A DNA stretch of 64,000 bases from Novosphingobium sp. SG707 (GTDB taxonomy: Bacteria; Pseudomonadota; Alphaproteobacteria; Sphingomonadales; Sphingomonadaceae), in NCBI RefSeq assembly GCF_012275515.1, contig NZ_JAAZQL010000002.1, positions 1 through 64,000 on the forward strand, in the 5' to 3' direction. The notes under the pieces are model-generated. The model was given only the letters and a program-made list of their open reading frames with translations, had not been told where the DNA came from and did not search any database. Position 1 is the first letter of the stretch. Each line of letters begins with the position of its first letter. Shown here piece by piece: positions 33,946-42,826 of the stretch. A program made the translations under genes and the position numbers.

Positions 33946-35022
33946 ATGAGCCAAAAACCCTGTCCCAACTGGGTCAGCTGGGCCATCGGGCGCATCGACG
34001 CGGATTATACCCGCAGCGCCGATACCCATCTGATCCCGGTGCCGCTGCCCGCCCTGCCGCATATCGCGATTTATCTGAAGGATGAGTCGAGCCACCCCAC
34101 CGGCAGCCTGAAGCATCGCCTCGCGCGCTCGCTGTTTCTTTATGCCCTGTGCAACGGCTGGATCGCGCAGGGGATGACGATTGTCGAGGCCTCCTCCGGC
34201 TCGACCGCCGTGTCCGAGGCCTATTTCGCGCGGATGCTGGGCCTGCCCTTCATCGCGGTGGTGCCGCGCAGCACGGCGCCCGAAAAGATCGCGGCCATCG
34301 AGGCGCTGGGCGGCCAATGCCACAAGGTTGACGGCGCGGGCGCGGTTTACGGCGAGGCCTCGCGCCTGGCCGAGGAACTGGGCGGCCATTACATGGACCA
34401 GTTCACCTATGCCGAGCGCGCCACCGACTGGCGCGGCAACAACAACATTGCCGACAGCATTTTCAGCCAGATGGCCCGCGAACCCCACCCGATCCCGGCA
34501 TGGATCGTGACCGGCGCGGGCACGGGGGGCACCTCGGCCACCATCGGCCGCTATGTCCATTACAATCGCCATGCCACGCAGGTCTGCGTGGCCGATCCGG
34601 CGGCCTCGGTGTTTCACCGCAACTGGCATGACGCAGCCGTCATCACCGCCGATGGCCCCACCAGCCGGATCGAAGGCATCGGCCGCCCCCGCGTCGAGCC
34701 CAGCTTTATCCGCAGCGTGATCGACCGGATGGAAGTGGTCGAGGACCGCGCCTCCATCGCCGCCGCGCGTGCGCTCTCGCGCTATCTGGGGCGGCGCGTG
34801 GGCGGGTCGACCGGCACCAATCTGGTGGCGATTGCGCGCATTGCCACGCAAATGGCCGATGCGGGCGAGAAGGGCTCGATTGTCTCGATCCTGTGCGACA
34901 GCGGCGAGCGCTATGGCTCGACCTATTACAATGAAGAATGGCTGACCGCGCAGGGGCTTTTGGACGAAGCGGAGGAAGAGCGCATGGCCGCCTTCCTTGC
35001 CAGCGGGCGTTACGCTTCCTAA
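33946..35022 (+). CDS. PLP-dependent cysteine desulfhydrase/synthase-like protein (Cds1-type)
   Basis: A 358-residue PLP enzyme of the cysteine synthase fold. Lys56 in [16 protein letters not shown] is the expected Schiff base lysine, and [35 protein letters not shown] and [10 protein letters not shown] complete the phosphate and substrate loops. These blocks match the group of mycobacterial Rv3684 (Cds1), which splits cysteine to sulfide, pyruvate and ammonia. I use the ATG at 33946 after AGGGAAGGG; a GTG three bases earlier is equally possible. It begins 46 bases after the GH97 gene but its role in sulfur metabolism suggests a separate transcription unit. Confidence 0.85.
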   Translation: MSQKPCPNWVSWAIGRIDADYTRSADTHLIPVPLPALPHIAIYLKDESSHPTGSLKHRLARSLFLYALCNGWIAQGMTIVEASSGSTAVSEAYFARMLGLPFIAVVPRSTAPEKIAAIEALGGQCHKVDGAGAVYGEASRLAEELGGHYMDQFTYAERATDWRGNNNIADSIFSQMAREPHPIPAWIVTGAGTGGTSATIGRYVHYNRHATQVCVADPAASVFHRNWHDAAVITADGPTSRIEGIGRPRVEPSFIRSVIDRMEVVEDRASIAAARALSRYLGRRVGGSTGTNLVAIARIATQMADAGEKGSIVSILCDSGERYGSTYYNEEWLTAQGLLDEAEEERMAAFLASGRYAS

Positions 35023-35056
35023 GTTATCTGCCAACAATTCTCATTTGCAGGATCCT

Positions 35057-37063
35057 ATGTCGAACAATCCGCTGCTGGCCGCCACTGATCTGCCCGATTT
35101 TGCCGCGATCCGGCCCGAACATGTCGTGCCTGCGGTTGAGGCCGCGATTGCCGCCCATGCCGAGGCGATGAAGGCTTTGGCCGCGCGGCCGGGTGATCCG
35201 GCGCTGTTGGCCGACAAGGATGCGGTCGATGTGGCCATCTCGCGCGTGTGGGGCGTGGTCAGCCATCTGGTGATGGTGGCCACCACGGTGGAACTGCGCG
35301 AGGCCCATGGACAGGCCCAGCCCCTGATCGACGCGCATTTCAGCGCCGTGGGTCAAGACAAGGCGCTGTATCAGGCGTTGAAGGCGATTGATCCGCAGGC
35401 ACTGCCCGAAGATGAGCGCCGCGCTTTGAAGCTGACCTTGCAGGATTTCGAACTGTCGGGCGTGGCGTTGGAAGGGCAGGCGGCGCAGGATTTCGTCGCC
35501 AACCGGATCGAGATGGGCCGCCTGTCGACCGAATTTTCCAATGCTGTGCTGGACGCGACCGAAGCGTGGACGCTGGAAATCACCGACGAGGCCCGCCTTG
35601 CCGGTATTCCCGAGGCCGACCGGGCGGGAATGCGCGCGGCGGCGGAGCGTGCGGGCAAAGAAGGCTGGCTGATCACGCTCCACGCGCCCAGCGTGATGGC
35701 GGTGCTGTCTCATGCCGAGGACCGGGCGCTGCGCGAGGAAGCCTATCGCGCATGGAACACCCGCGCCTCGGATCAGGGGCCGAATGCGGGCCAGTTCGAC
35801 AATGGCCCGCGCGTCGCTGAAATCCTGTCGCGCCGGGGCAAGGCTGCGCTGGCGCTGGGGTTCGAGGATCCGGTGGCGGTGTCGCTGGCCGCGAAAATGG
35901 CGCGCGACGGGGCCGAAGTGGATGCGTTCCTCTCCAGCCTTGGCGGCGCGGCGCGGCCTCAGGCAGTGCGCGATCTGGCCTCTTTGGCCGAATTTGCGCG
36001 GGATGAATTGGGTATCGCCGATCTGCGCCCTTGGGATGTCGGCTTTGCCAGCGAGCGGATGCGGCGCAAGCTGCATGATCTCGATACGTCTGAAATCCGC
36101 CGCTATCTGCCGCTGCCCCGCGTGATGGAGGCTTTGTTCGGGTTGGTGCGCGAACTCTTCGGCGTTGAATTCCGCGCCGCGCAGGGCGTGCCAGTCTGGC
36201 ATGACGATGTGCGCTATTTCACCCTGCACCGCGATGGGCATGAGGTCGCCTCGCTCTATGCCGATTTCTTTGCGCGCGAGGGCAAGCGCGGCGGGGCATG
36301 GATGGATTCGGCCCGCCCGCGCCAGCATGGCGTCACGCCGGTCGCCTATCTCGTCACGAATTTCGCGCCGCCGGTGGGCGATGCACCCGCCACTATCACG
36401 CATAATGACATGGTGACGCTGTTCCACGAAATGGGCCACTGCCTGCATCACCTGCTGGGCGAGGTCGATCTGCCCAGCGTGGGCGGGATTGCCGGTGTGG
36501 AATGGGATGCGGTCGAATTGCCCAGCCAGTTCCTTGAGAATTTCGCATGGGAACCGGCCACGCTGAAGGCCGCCAGCGCGCATGAGGAAAGCGGCGAGGC
36601 CTTGCCCGATGCGATGATTGCGCGGATGCTTGGCGCCCGCAAGTTTCTGGGGGCGATGGGCTTGGTGCGACAGGCGGAATTTGCGCTGTTCGACCTGCGG
36701 CTGCACCGCGCGGCGGGCGGCGACAATGCGCCCGATTACCGCGACATTCTGGCGCAGGTGCGTAGCGAAGTGGCCGTCGTCGACTATCCCGAATGGCACC
36801 GTTTCCCCACCAGCTTCAGTCATATTTTTGCCGGTGGCTATGCGGCGGGCTATTATTCCTATCTCTGGGCCGAGCGCCTTTCGGCTGATGCCTATGCTGC
36901 GTTTGAGGAAGGCGATGCCTCGCGCGCCGAATTGGGCGAACGTTTCCGCGCCGAAGTTCTCTCGCGCGGGGGCACGCGCCCGGCGATTGAAAACTTCACC
37001 GCCTTCCGCGGGCGTGAGCCGGAGAATGAGCCGCTGCTGGAAAGCTGGGGAATCGCGGCCTAA
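35057..37063 (+). CDS. prlC: Oligopeptidase A (M3 family zinc peptidase)
   Basis: A 668-residue cytoplasmic metallopeptidase of the thimet oligopeptidase family. The zinc site is complete: HEMGH at 457-461 plus the third ligand Glu in VELPSQFLENF about 26 residues later. The usual substrate-recognition motif FAGGYAAGYYSYLWAERLS is near the C-terminus. It degrades short peptides, including cleaved signal peptides. The ATG at 35057 follows GCAGGATCC; an upstream in-frame start would add 20 residues that overlap the end of the previous gene region. The next gene begins six bases after its stop. Confidence 0.95.
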   Translation: MSNNPLLAATDLPDFAAIRPEHVVPAVEAAIAAHAEAMKALAARPGDPALLADKDAVDVAISRVWGVVSHLVMVATTVELREAHGQAQPLIDAHFSAVGQDKALYQALKAIDPQALPEDERRALKLTLQDFELSGVALEGQAAQDFVANRIEMGRLSTEFSNAVLDATEAWTLEITDEARLAGIPEADRAGMRAAAERAGKEGWLITLHAPSVMAVLSHAEDRALREEAYRAWNTRASDQGPNAGQFDNGPRVAEILSRRGKAALALGFEDPVAVSLAAKMARDGAEVDAFLSSLGGAARPQAVRDLASLAEFARDELGIADLRPWDVGFASERMRRKLHDLDTSEIRRYLPLPRVMEALFGLVRELFGVEFRAAQGVPVWHDDVRYFTLHRDGHEVASLYADFFAREGKRGGAWMDSARPRQHGVTPVAYLVTNFAPPVGDAPATITHNDMVTLFHEMGHCLHHLLGEVDLPSVGGIAGVEWDAVELPSQFLENFAWEPATLKAASAHEESGEALPDAMIARMLGARKFLGAMGLVRQAEFALFDLRLHRAAGGDNAPDYRDILAQVRSEVAVVDYPEWHRFPTSFSHIFAGGYAAGYYSYLWAERLSADAYAAFEEGDASRAELGERFRAEVLSRGGTRPAIENFTAFRGREPENEPLLESWGIAA

Positions 37064-37068
37064 ACCGG

Positions 37069-38142
37069 GTGTCTTTGCCGCCGCATCTTTACACGCTGGC
37101 CGATTATACGCTTGCGGCGCAGGCACGCGTGGATCCGGCGGTCTGGGCATGGCTCGAAGGGGCCAGCGGAGACGGCGCGGCGCGGCGGCGTGAGGAGGCC
37201 AGCTTTGGCGCCCATGCGATCCTGAACCGGCCGCTGGCCGATCTGCGCGGGGGGCACACGCGGCGGGCCTTGCTGGGGCTGGATCTGGCGCATCCGGTGC
37301 TGCTCTCGCCGCTGGGCTATCATGGGCTGATCCATCCCGAAGGCGAGTTGGCGACCGCGCAGGGCTGCCTTGAAACGGTGATGACCGTTTCGACCATGGC
37401 CAGCCGGCCCATCGAGGCCATCGCGCAGGTGGCCGCCGGGCCGCTGTGGTTCCAGCTCTATGTCCAGCCCCGGCGCGAGGATACGCTGCGCCTGATTCGC
37501 AGGGCCGAGGCGGCGGGGGCAAGAGCGATCATCGTGACGCTCGACACACCTGCTCAGCCAGCCAGCTCGCAGGCCCTGCGCGCCGGTTTCGTCATGCCGC
37601 CGGGCATTGCGGCGGTTCATCTCTCCGGTTTCGCGCCCGCGCCGGAGGCATCGGGGCAATGGTATAATCCCGCCCTGTCCCGCCTGACCGCCGCTGCGCC
37701 GGGGTGGGAGGATATGGCATGGCTGCGCGGGCAAACCGATCTGCCGCTGCTGGCCAAGGGCCTGTCGCGGGCCGATGATGCGGTGCGGTTGATGGCGCTG
37801 GGCTGGGATGGGCTGGTGCTTTCCACTCACGGCGGGCGGGCGATGGAGGCAGCACCGGCGCCTCTGACGCTGCTGCCCGCGATGCGCGCGGCGCTGGGGC
37901 GGGATCGCGCGATCCTGCTTGATGGTTCGGTGCGGACCGGGGCGGATGCGTTTCGGGCGCTGGCGCTGGGGGCCGATGCGGTGATGGTGGGGCGGCCGCA
38001 ATTGCATGGGCTGGCCGTCGGGGGTGCTCTGGGCGTGGCCCATATGCTGAAAATTCTGCGCGAGGAGCTGGAACTGGCGATGGTGCTGGCGGGATGCGCC
38101 ACACTGGACGCCATCGGACCGGATGCGCTGACGGGGGTGTAA
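37069..38142 (+). CDS. FMN-dependent alpha-hydroxy acid oxidase/dehydrogenase
   Basis: A 357-residue flavoenzyme of the glycolate oxidase/L-lactate dehydrogenase family. The catalytic set is present: Tyr131 (WFQLYVQ), Lys230 (PLLAKG), His254 and Arg257 in LSTHGGR, and the phosphate loop DGSVRTGADAFRALALGADA with GRP. The usual Asn before the catalytic His is a Thr here. The start codon is GTG, only six bases after the opdA-type gene, without a clear ribosome site, so translation may depend on coupling. Loop 4 residues that would define the substrate (lactate, mandelate or long-chain hydroxy acids) are not diagnostic to me. Confidence 0.88.
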   Translation: MSLPPHLYTLADYTLAAQARVDPAVWAWLEGASGDGAARRREEASFGAHAILNRPLADLRGGHTRRALLGLDLAHPVLLSPLGYHGLIHPEGELATAQGCLETVMTVSTMASRPIEAIAQVAAGPLWFQLYVQPRREDTLRLIRRAEAAGARAIIVTLDTPAQPASSQALRAGFVMPPGIAAVHLSGFAPAPEASGQWYNPALSRLTAAAPGWEDMAWLRGQTDLPLLAKGLSRADDAVRLMALGWDGLVLSTHGGRAMEAAPAPLTLLPAMRAALGRDRAILLDGSVRTGADAFRALALGADAVMVGRPQLHGLAVGGALGVAHMLKILREELELAMVLAGCATLDAIGPDALTGV

Positions 38143-38143
38143 T

Positions 38144-38827
38144 ATGCTGATCGTGATCGAGAAACTCTTTGCCCCCGGCGAGATTGCCGCGCTGTGCGAA
38201 CGTCTGCTGGCCGCGCCATGGGCCGATGGTGCGGCCACGGCGGGCGAGCGGGCGGTGCAGGTGAAGCAGAACCTGCAGGTGCCGATGGACGATCCGGTGG
38301 CCAAGGAGGTCGGGCAGGTGATCCTGACCCGGCTGGGGCAAAATCCGCAATTCCTCGCCGCCGCTTTGCCGGTGACGATCCATCCGCCGCGTTTCAACCT
38401 CTATCGCGATGGCGGCCATTACGGCGCGCATGTCGATGGCGCGCTGATGCGTATGCCGGGGGAGGATCGCCTGCTGCGCACCGATCTGTCGGCCACCTTG
38501 TTCCTGAACGATCCGGAGGATTACGAGGGCGGCGAATTGACCATCGAGGGCCAGTTCGGCGGGCAAAGCGTCAAACTGCCTGCGGGCGATATGGTGCTTT
38601 ATCCCAGTTCCAGCCTGCACAAGGTCACGCCCGTGACGCGCGGGATGCGGATCGCCAGCTTTTTCTGGATGCAGAGCGCGGTGCCGGACGAAGGCGCGCG
38701 GACCATGCTCTATGACCTTGACCGCTCGATTCAGGGATTAGCGCCGGGGCGGGGCAAGGACGACGCGGATATTGACCGTTTGATGCAGGTCTATCACAAC
38801 CTGTTGCGCCGCTGGGCGCAAATTTAG
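38144..38827 (+). CDS. Fe(II)/2-oxoglutarate dioxygenase of the PKHD/PiuC type
   Basis: A 227-residue dioxygenase of the YbiX/PiuC family. The iron triad is His96 and Asp98 (GAHVDGAL) with His159 (SSLHKVTPV); Arg169 binds 2-oxoglutarate. Length and the DLSATLFLNDPEDYEGGEL block are typical. Relatives usually sit beside TonB receptors for siderophores and are iron-regulated; here it follows a hydroxyacid oxidase with a one-base gap and no receptor is adjacent. It belongs to the plus-strand row of genes from 35057 on. Substrate unknown. Confidence 0.92.
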   Translation: MLIVIEKLFAPGEIAALCERLLAAPWADGAATAGERAVQVKQNLQVPMDDPVAKEVGQVILTRLGQNPQFLAAALPVTIHPPRFNLYRDGGHYGAHVDGALMRMPGEDRLLRTDLSATLFLNDPEDYEGGELTIEGQFGGQSVKLPAGDMVLYPSSSLHKVTPVTRGMRIASFFWMQSAVPDEGARTMLYDLDRSIQGLAPGRGKDDADIDRLMQVYHNLLRRWAQI

Positions 38828-38846
38828 TTAAAGGGTCTGAAAACAC

Positions 38847-39488
38847 ATGTCGAAATTTCCCGCCCATCTGTTTGCCGAACCCGAACCCGATGTCGATACG
38901 CTGGCCAATCTGGGCCCGCTGGCGCCGATGGCGGGCGTGTGGGAAGGCATCAAGGGCCGCGATGTGAAGCCCACCGAGGATGGCGCCGAGGAACAGGTCT
39001 ATATCGAGCGGATGACCATCCAGCCCATCGACCCCCAGATGAACGGGCCGCAATTGCTCTATGGCCTGCGCTATCACACGGCGATCACCAAGCCGGGCGA
39101 GGTCGAGATGTATCACGATCAGGTCGGCTACTGGCTGTGGGAACCGGCGACCGGGCGCATCCTCCACACGCTGACCATCCCGCGCGGACAGGCGGCGCTG
39201 GCCAAGGGCGAGGCTGCGGCGGATGCCACCAGCTTTACCCTGACGGCGCAGCGGGGCAGCGCCGAGAACGGCATCATCTCGGCGGTGTTTCTGGAAGAGA
39301 ATTTCCGCACCGACAGCTTCGCCATCACCGTCACCATCGATGGTCCGGACCAGTGGAGTTATGAGCAGACAACGATGCTGCAAATCCGCGGGGTGGAGGA
39401 GCCTTTTGCGCATACCGACCGCAATACGCTGCACCGGGTTGGCCCGGCGGTGCCCAATCCTCTGGCGCGTGAGGATGTGGAGGCCTGA
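38847..39488 (+). CDS. Heme-binding beta-barrel (nitrobindin/THAP4-like) protein
   Basis: A 213-residue protein without signal peptide. LGPLAPMAGVWEGIKGRDVKP at the start, DQVGYWLWEPATGRILHTLT in the middle and the beta-strand-rich remainder fit the FABP-like/THAP4 heme-binding barrel family, in which a His near the C-terminal strands binds heme. His186 or His193 in AHTDRNTLHRV would be the candidates. It begins 19 bases after the dioxygenase gene. Related nitrobindins bind NO; a role in redox or NO sensing is possible but not shown. Confidence 0.75.
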   Translation: MSKFPAHLFAEPEPDVDTLANLGPLAPMAGVWEGIKGRDVKPTEDGAEEQVYIERMTIQPIDPQMNGPQLLYGLRYHTAITKPGEVEMYHDQVGYWLWEPATGRILHTLTIPRGQAALAKGEAAADATSFTLTAQRGSAENGIISAVFLEENFRTDSFAITVTIDGPDQWSYEQTTMLQIRGVEEPFAHTDRNTLHRVGPAVPNPLAREDVEA

Positions 39489-39587
39489 GGCGTTCTGATT
39501 TTTGCGACAGGATAAGCGAAATTTTGCGCTTTATCGAACGCACGGCCAATCGCATGGAGGCATCAGGCTAAGACTAGGGGACGCGCC

Positions 39588-40757
39588 GTGGATATCACCG
39601 AATGGCTCAATCTGGGGCTGCGCTGGCTGCATCTGATCACCGGCATCGCGTGGATCGGCTCGTCCTTCTATTTCGTCTGGCTGGACAACCATCTGAAACC
39701 GCCCAAGGAAGGTGAGGCCTCGGGCGAGGTCTGGTCGGTCCATGGCGGGGGATTTTACCACAAGCAGAAATATCAGGTCGCCCCGTCCAAGATGCCGGAC
39801 GAATTGCACTGGTTCAAATGGGAGGCCTATTTCACCTGGGTCAGCGGGTTCTCGCTGCTGGTGCTGGTCTATTATGTCGGCGCGCGGGCTTTCCTGATCG
39901 ATACGGCCAAGGCGGCGCTGGAGCCGTGGCAGGCGGCAGGCATCGGCATGGGCGCGATTGTTCTGGGCTGGGTGGTTTATGACGGGCTGTGCCGGTCGGC
40001 GCTGGGGCGCAACAATCGCCTGCTGGGCCTGATCTGGTATGGGTTTCTGGTGGCCATGGCTTACGGCCTCAACAGCGTGTTCAGCGCGCGCGGGGCCTAT
40101 CTGCATATTGGCGCGATTGTCGGCACGGTGATGGCGGCCAATGTGTTCATGATCATCATTCCGGGCCAGCGCAAGGTGGTGAACGCTCTGATCGCGGGAG
40201 CCGAGCCGGACCCGACGCTGGGCGCACGGGGCAAGCAAAGGTCCCTCCACAACAATTATATGACGCTGCCGGTGCTGTTCATCATGATCAGCCACCATTA
40301 TCCGATGACCTTCGGTGCGGATCGGCCCTGGCTGGTGCTGGCGATGATTTCGGCCATGGGTGTGGCCATCCGCCATGTGTTCAACCTGCGCCACAAGGGG
40401 GCCGATCCGCGCCCGACCATGGCCGTTGCGGCGGTGATCGGCATCGCCACGATCACTTATGTCAGCCTTGAAAAGAAGGGCGCCAAGCCGACGGGCGAGG
40501 CGACCTATGCCGATATTCAGCCGATTCTGGCCAAACATTGCGTGACATGCCATGCGCCCCATCCCACCAATCCGGCCTTTGCCGCGCCGCCTCTGGGCGT
40601 GTTGCTGGACAATGCCGAACATGCCTCGGCCGCCGCGCCGCGCATCAAAAAGGTGGCGGTGGACGCGCAGGTCATGCCTTTGGGCAACATGACCCATATG
40701 ACATTGGAAGAACGCGCAAAACTGGGCGTATGGATCGCCGGAGGTGCGCGGCCATAG
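39588..40757 (+). CDS. puuD: Urate hydroxylase PuuD with fused cytochrome c
   Basis: A 389-residue inner-membrane protein. The first 295 residues form eight or so hydrophobic segments with conserved His residues (LRWLHLITGIAWIGSSFYFV, HGGGFYHKQKYQ, IMISHHYPMTF), the PuuD domain; the C-terminal 90 residues are a cytochrome c with heme site CVTCH (318-322) and a Met ligand near PLGNMTHM. The family oxidises urate to 5-hydroxyisourate and passes electrons to the respiratory chain. The start is GTG after AGGGG. No other purine catabolism gene is close by, which is unusual because puuD normally sits with hydroxyisourate hydrolase or allantoicase genes. Confidence 0.93.
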   Translation: MDITEWLNLGLRWLHLITGIAWIGSSFYFVWLDNHLKPPKEGEASGEVWSVHGGGFYHKQKYQVAPSKMPDELHWFKWEAYFTWVSGFSLLVLVYYVGARAFLIDTAKAALEPWQAAGIGMGAIVLGWVVYDGLCRSALGRNNRLLGLIWYGFLVAMAYGLNSVFSARGAYLHIGAIVGTVMAANVFMIIIPGQRKVVNALIAGAEPDPTLGARGKQRSLHNNYMTLPVLFIMISHHYPMTFGADRPWLVLAMISAMGVAIRHVFNLRHKGADPRPTMAVAAVIGIATITYVSLEKKGAKPTGEATYADIQPILAKHCVTCHAPHPTNPAFAAPPLGVLLDNAEHASAAAPRIKKVAVDAQVMPLGNMTHMTLEERAKLGVWIAGGARP

Positions 40758-40826
40758 GGGGCAATTTTACGCGGACTTTACGCTCGCCCCCCGCCTTGCC
40801 CATGGCGATTTAATGCGGATCCGTCC

Positions 40827-40867
40827 GATGCGTCAGGCTTACCTTTCCTCAGGCGAACCGACGCATC
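40827..40867 (+). promoter_or_regulatory. Leader hairpin ending at the kup start codon
   Basis: GATGCGTC (40827-40834) pairs with GACGCATC (40860-40867), and the ATG of kup follows directly. The 25-base loop includes the only ribosome-site-like bases (CAGGCG). The structure could hide the start from ribosomes and so control kup translation. Confidence 0.5.
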
Positions 40868-42808
40868 ATGTTGATGAACGCATCCCCCACCAGCGAGAAT
40901 TCCGCCCATAATCCCGGCCATCATGGCCCTTCCTCACTTTTCGCGCTCACGCTGGGCGCGATTGGCGTGGTCTATGGCGATATCGGCACCAGCCCGCTCT
41001 ATGCCTTCCGCGAGGCGCTGGCCCAGACCGCGCAGGGCGGCATCGACCGGGGCGAGATCCTTGGCGTGCTGGCGCTGGCGCTCTGGGCGCTGATCATCGT
41101 GGTGACGATGAAATATGTCATTTTCCTCAGCCGGATGGACAATCACGGCGAGGGCGGTGTGCTGTCACTCATGGCGCTGGCGCGGCGGGCTACGGGGGGC
41201 AAGTGGCTGATTGTGCTGCTGCTGGGCGCGACCGGCGCGGCGCTGTTTTATGGCGATGCCATCATCACGCCTGCCCTTTCTGTGCTCTCGGCCATCGAGG
41301 GGATGAAGACCGTCCCCGGCCTTGAGACGATGAGCGAGCCGGTTATCCTTGGCCTTTCGCTCACCATCCTGATCGGCCTGTTCGCCCTTCAGGTGCGCGG
41401 CACGGCCAGCGTGGCGGGCCTGTTCGGGCCGGTTTGCGCGTTCTGGTTCGTGGCAATCGGCGCGCTGGGCCTGTGGCATATTGTCGAGGCGCCCGATGTG
41501 CTTTCCGCCTTCAACCCGATGTGGGCGGTCAATTTCATGCTGGGCCATGGCGTGGCGGGCCTGTTCGTGCTGGGCGCGGTGTTCCTGACCGTAACCGGGG
41601 CCGAGGCGCTGATTGCCGACATGGGCCATTTTGGGCGGCAACCGATCCAACTGGGCTGGCTCACCTTTGTCTGGCCCGCGCTGACGCTGAACTATCTGGG
41701 GCAGGGGGCGCTGGCGCTCAAGGCTTTGGCGCAGGCGCAGGCCAGTGGGCAATTGCTGCAAAATGCCGACTGGTTCTTCCTGATGGCGCCGGATTCGCTG
41801 CGCGCGCCGCTGGTGGTGCTGGCCACGATGGCAACGATCATCGCCAGCCAGGCGGTCATCACCGGGGCCTATTCGTTGACGCAGCAGGCCATCGCGCTGG
41901 GCCTGATGCCGCGCCTTGTCATTCGTCAGACCTCGGCGGCGCAGATCGGCCAGATCTATATGCCGGGCGTCAACTGGATGCTGCTGCTGGGCGTTATCTG
42001 CCTCGTCTTCGCATTCCGCAGCAGCAGCGCGATGGCGGCGGCCTATGGCATTGCCGTGACCGGCACGATGGTCGTCACCACCTGCCTTGCCTTTATCATC
42101 GCGTGGAAATTCTGGGGCTGGAACCCGCTGGGCAGCGCCCTGCTGATCGCGCCCTTCCTTGCGCTCGACATCTTCTTCTTCGGCGCCAATGTGCTGCGCG
42201 TGGCCGAGGGCGGCTGGGTGCCGCTGATGGTGGCCGGGATCATCGGACTGATCATCGCCACATGGCTGCGCGGGCGCAAGATGGCACTGCTGCGCGCCAG
42301 CGAACAGGGCGTGGCGCTGGACGAACTGGTCAAGGCGCTGGCGGCCCGCCCGCCGCTGGTGGTCGAGGGTACGGCGGTGTTCCTGACGCAGGACGCCAGC
42401 GTGGCCCCTTCGGCGCTGCTGCATAATCTGAAACATAACAAGGCGCTGCACCGCACCAACATTATGCTGACGGTGGAAACCCAGACCACGCCCTATGTCG
42501 ATCCGGAAAACCGCCTGTGTCTGGAGCGGCTCGACGAACGCTTTCTGCGCGCCAAATTGCGCTACGGCTATATGGACAAGATCGACGTGCCCAGCGATCT
42601 GGCGCGCGAACCGGGCCTGCTGGCGGGCACAGGGGGCACATCCTTCTTCGTGGGCCGCAGCGCGATCCGCTTTGGTTCGCGCCCCTGTATGCCGCGCGTG
42701 ATGGTACTGCTCTATCAGTTCCTGCACCGCAACGCGTCCGACCCCACCGCCTTTTTTGCCATTCCCCCCAATCGCGTGGTCGAATTGGGCACACAGATCG
42801 AGCTTTGA
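40868..42808 (+). CDS. kup: Kup-family potassium uptake transporter
   Basis: A 646-residue potassium-proton symporter with twelve membrane segments and a cytoplasmic C-terminal domain. Signature LTLGAIGVVYGDIGTSPLYA is at the N-terminus, followed by TMKYVIFLSRMDNHGEGG and FYGDAIITPALSVLSAIEG. The length is normal for Kup. A second ATG two codons downstream could also serve. The next two genes encode a KdpD-like kinase and KdpE-like regulator, only 18 bases away, so potassium uptake by Kup may be under their control. Confidence 0.95.
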   Translation: MLMNASPTSENSAHNPGHHGPSSLFALTLGAIGVVYGDIGTSPLYAFREALAQTAQGGIDRGEILGVLALALWALIIVVTMKYVIFLSRMDNHGEGGVLSLMALARRATGGKWLIVLLLGATGAALFYGDAIITPALSVLSAIEGMKTVPGLETMSEPVILGLSLTILIGLFALQVRGTASVAGLFGPVCAFWFVAIGALGLWHIVEAPDVLSAFNPMWAVNFMLGHGVAGLFVLGAVFLTVTGAEALIADMGHFGRQPIQLGWLTFVWPALTLNYLGQGALALKALAQAQASGQLLQNADWFFLMAPDSLRAPLVVLATMATIIASQAVITGAYSLTQQAIALGLMPRLVIRQTSAAQIGQIYMPGVNWMLLLGVICLVFAFRSSSAMAAAYGIAVTGTMVVTTCLAFIIAWKFWGWNPLGSALLIAPFLALDIFFFGANVLRVAEGGWVPLMVAGIIGLIIATWLRGRKMALLRASEQGVALDELVKALAARPPLVVEGTAVFLTQDASVAPSALLHNLKHNKALHRTNIMLTVETQTTPYVDPENRLCLERLDERFLRAKLRYGYMDKIDVPSDLAREPGLLAGTGGTSFFVGRSAIRFGSRPCMPRVMVLLYQFLHRNASDPTAFFAIPPNRVVELGTQIEL

Positions 42809-42826
42809 TCGCTATAGATACCGCCC

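Noticed and set aside
31899..33995. 698-residue minus-strand frame opposite the GH97 gene
   Set aside because: Antisense shadow without ribosome site; the GH97 frame carries catalytic motifs.
35024..37522. 832-residue minus-strand frame opposite the M3 peptidase gene
   Set aside because: Antisense shadow; low-complexity Arg/Pro-rich ends and no motif.
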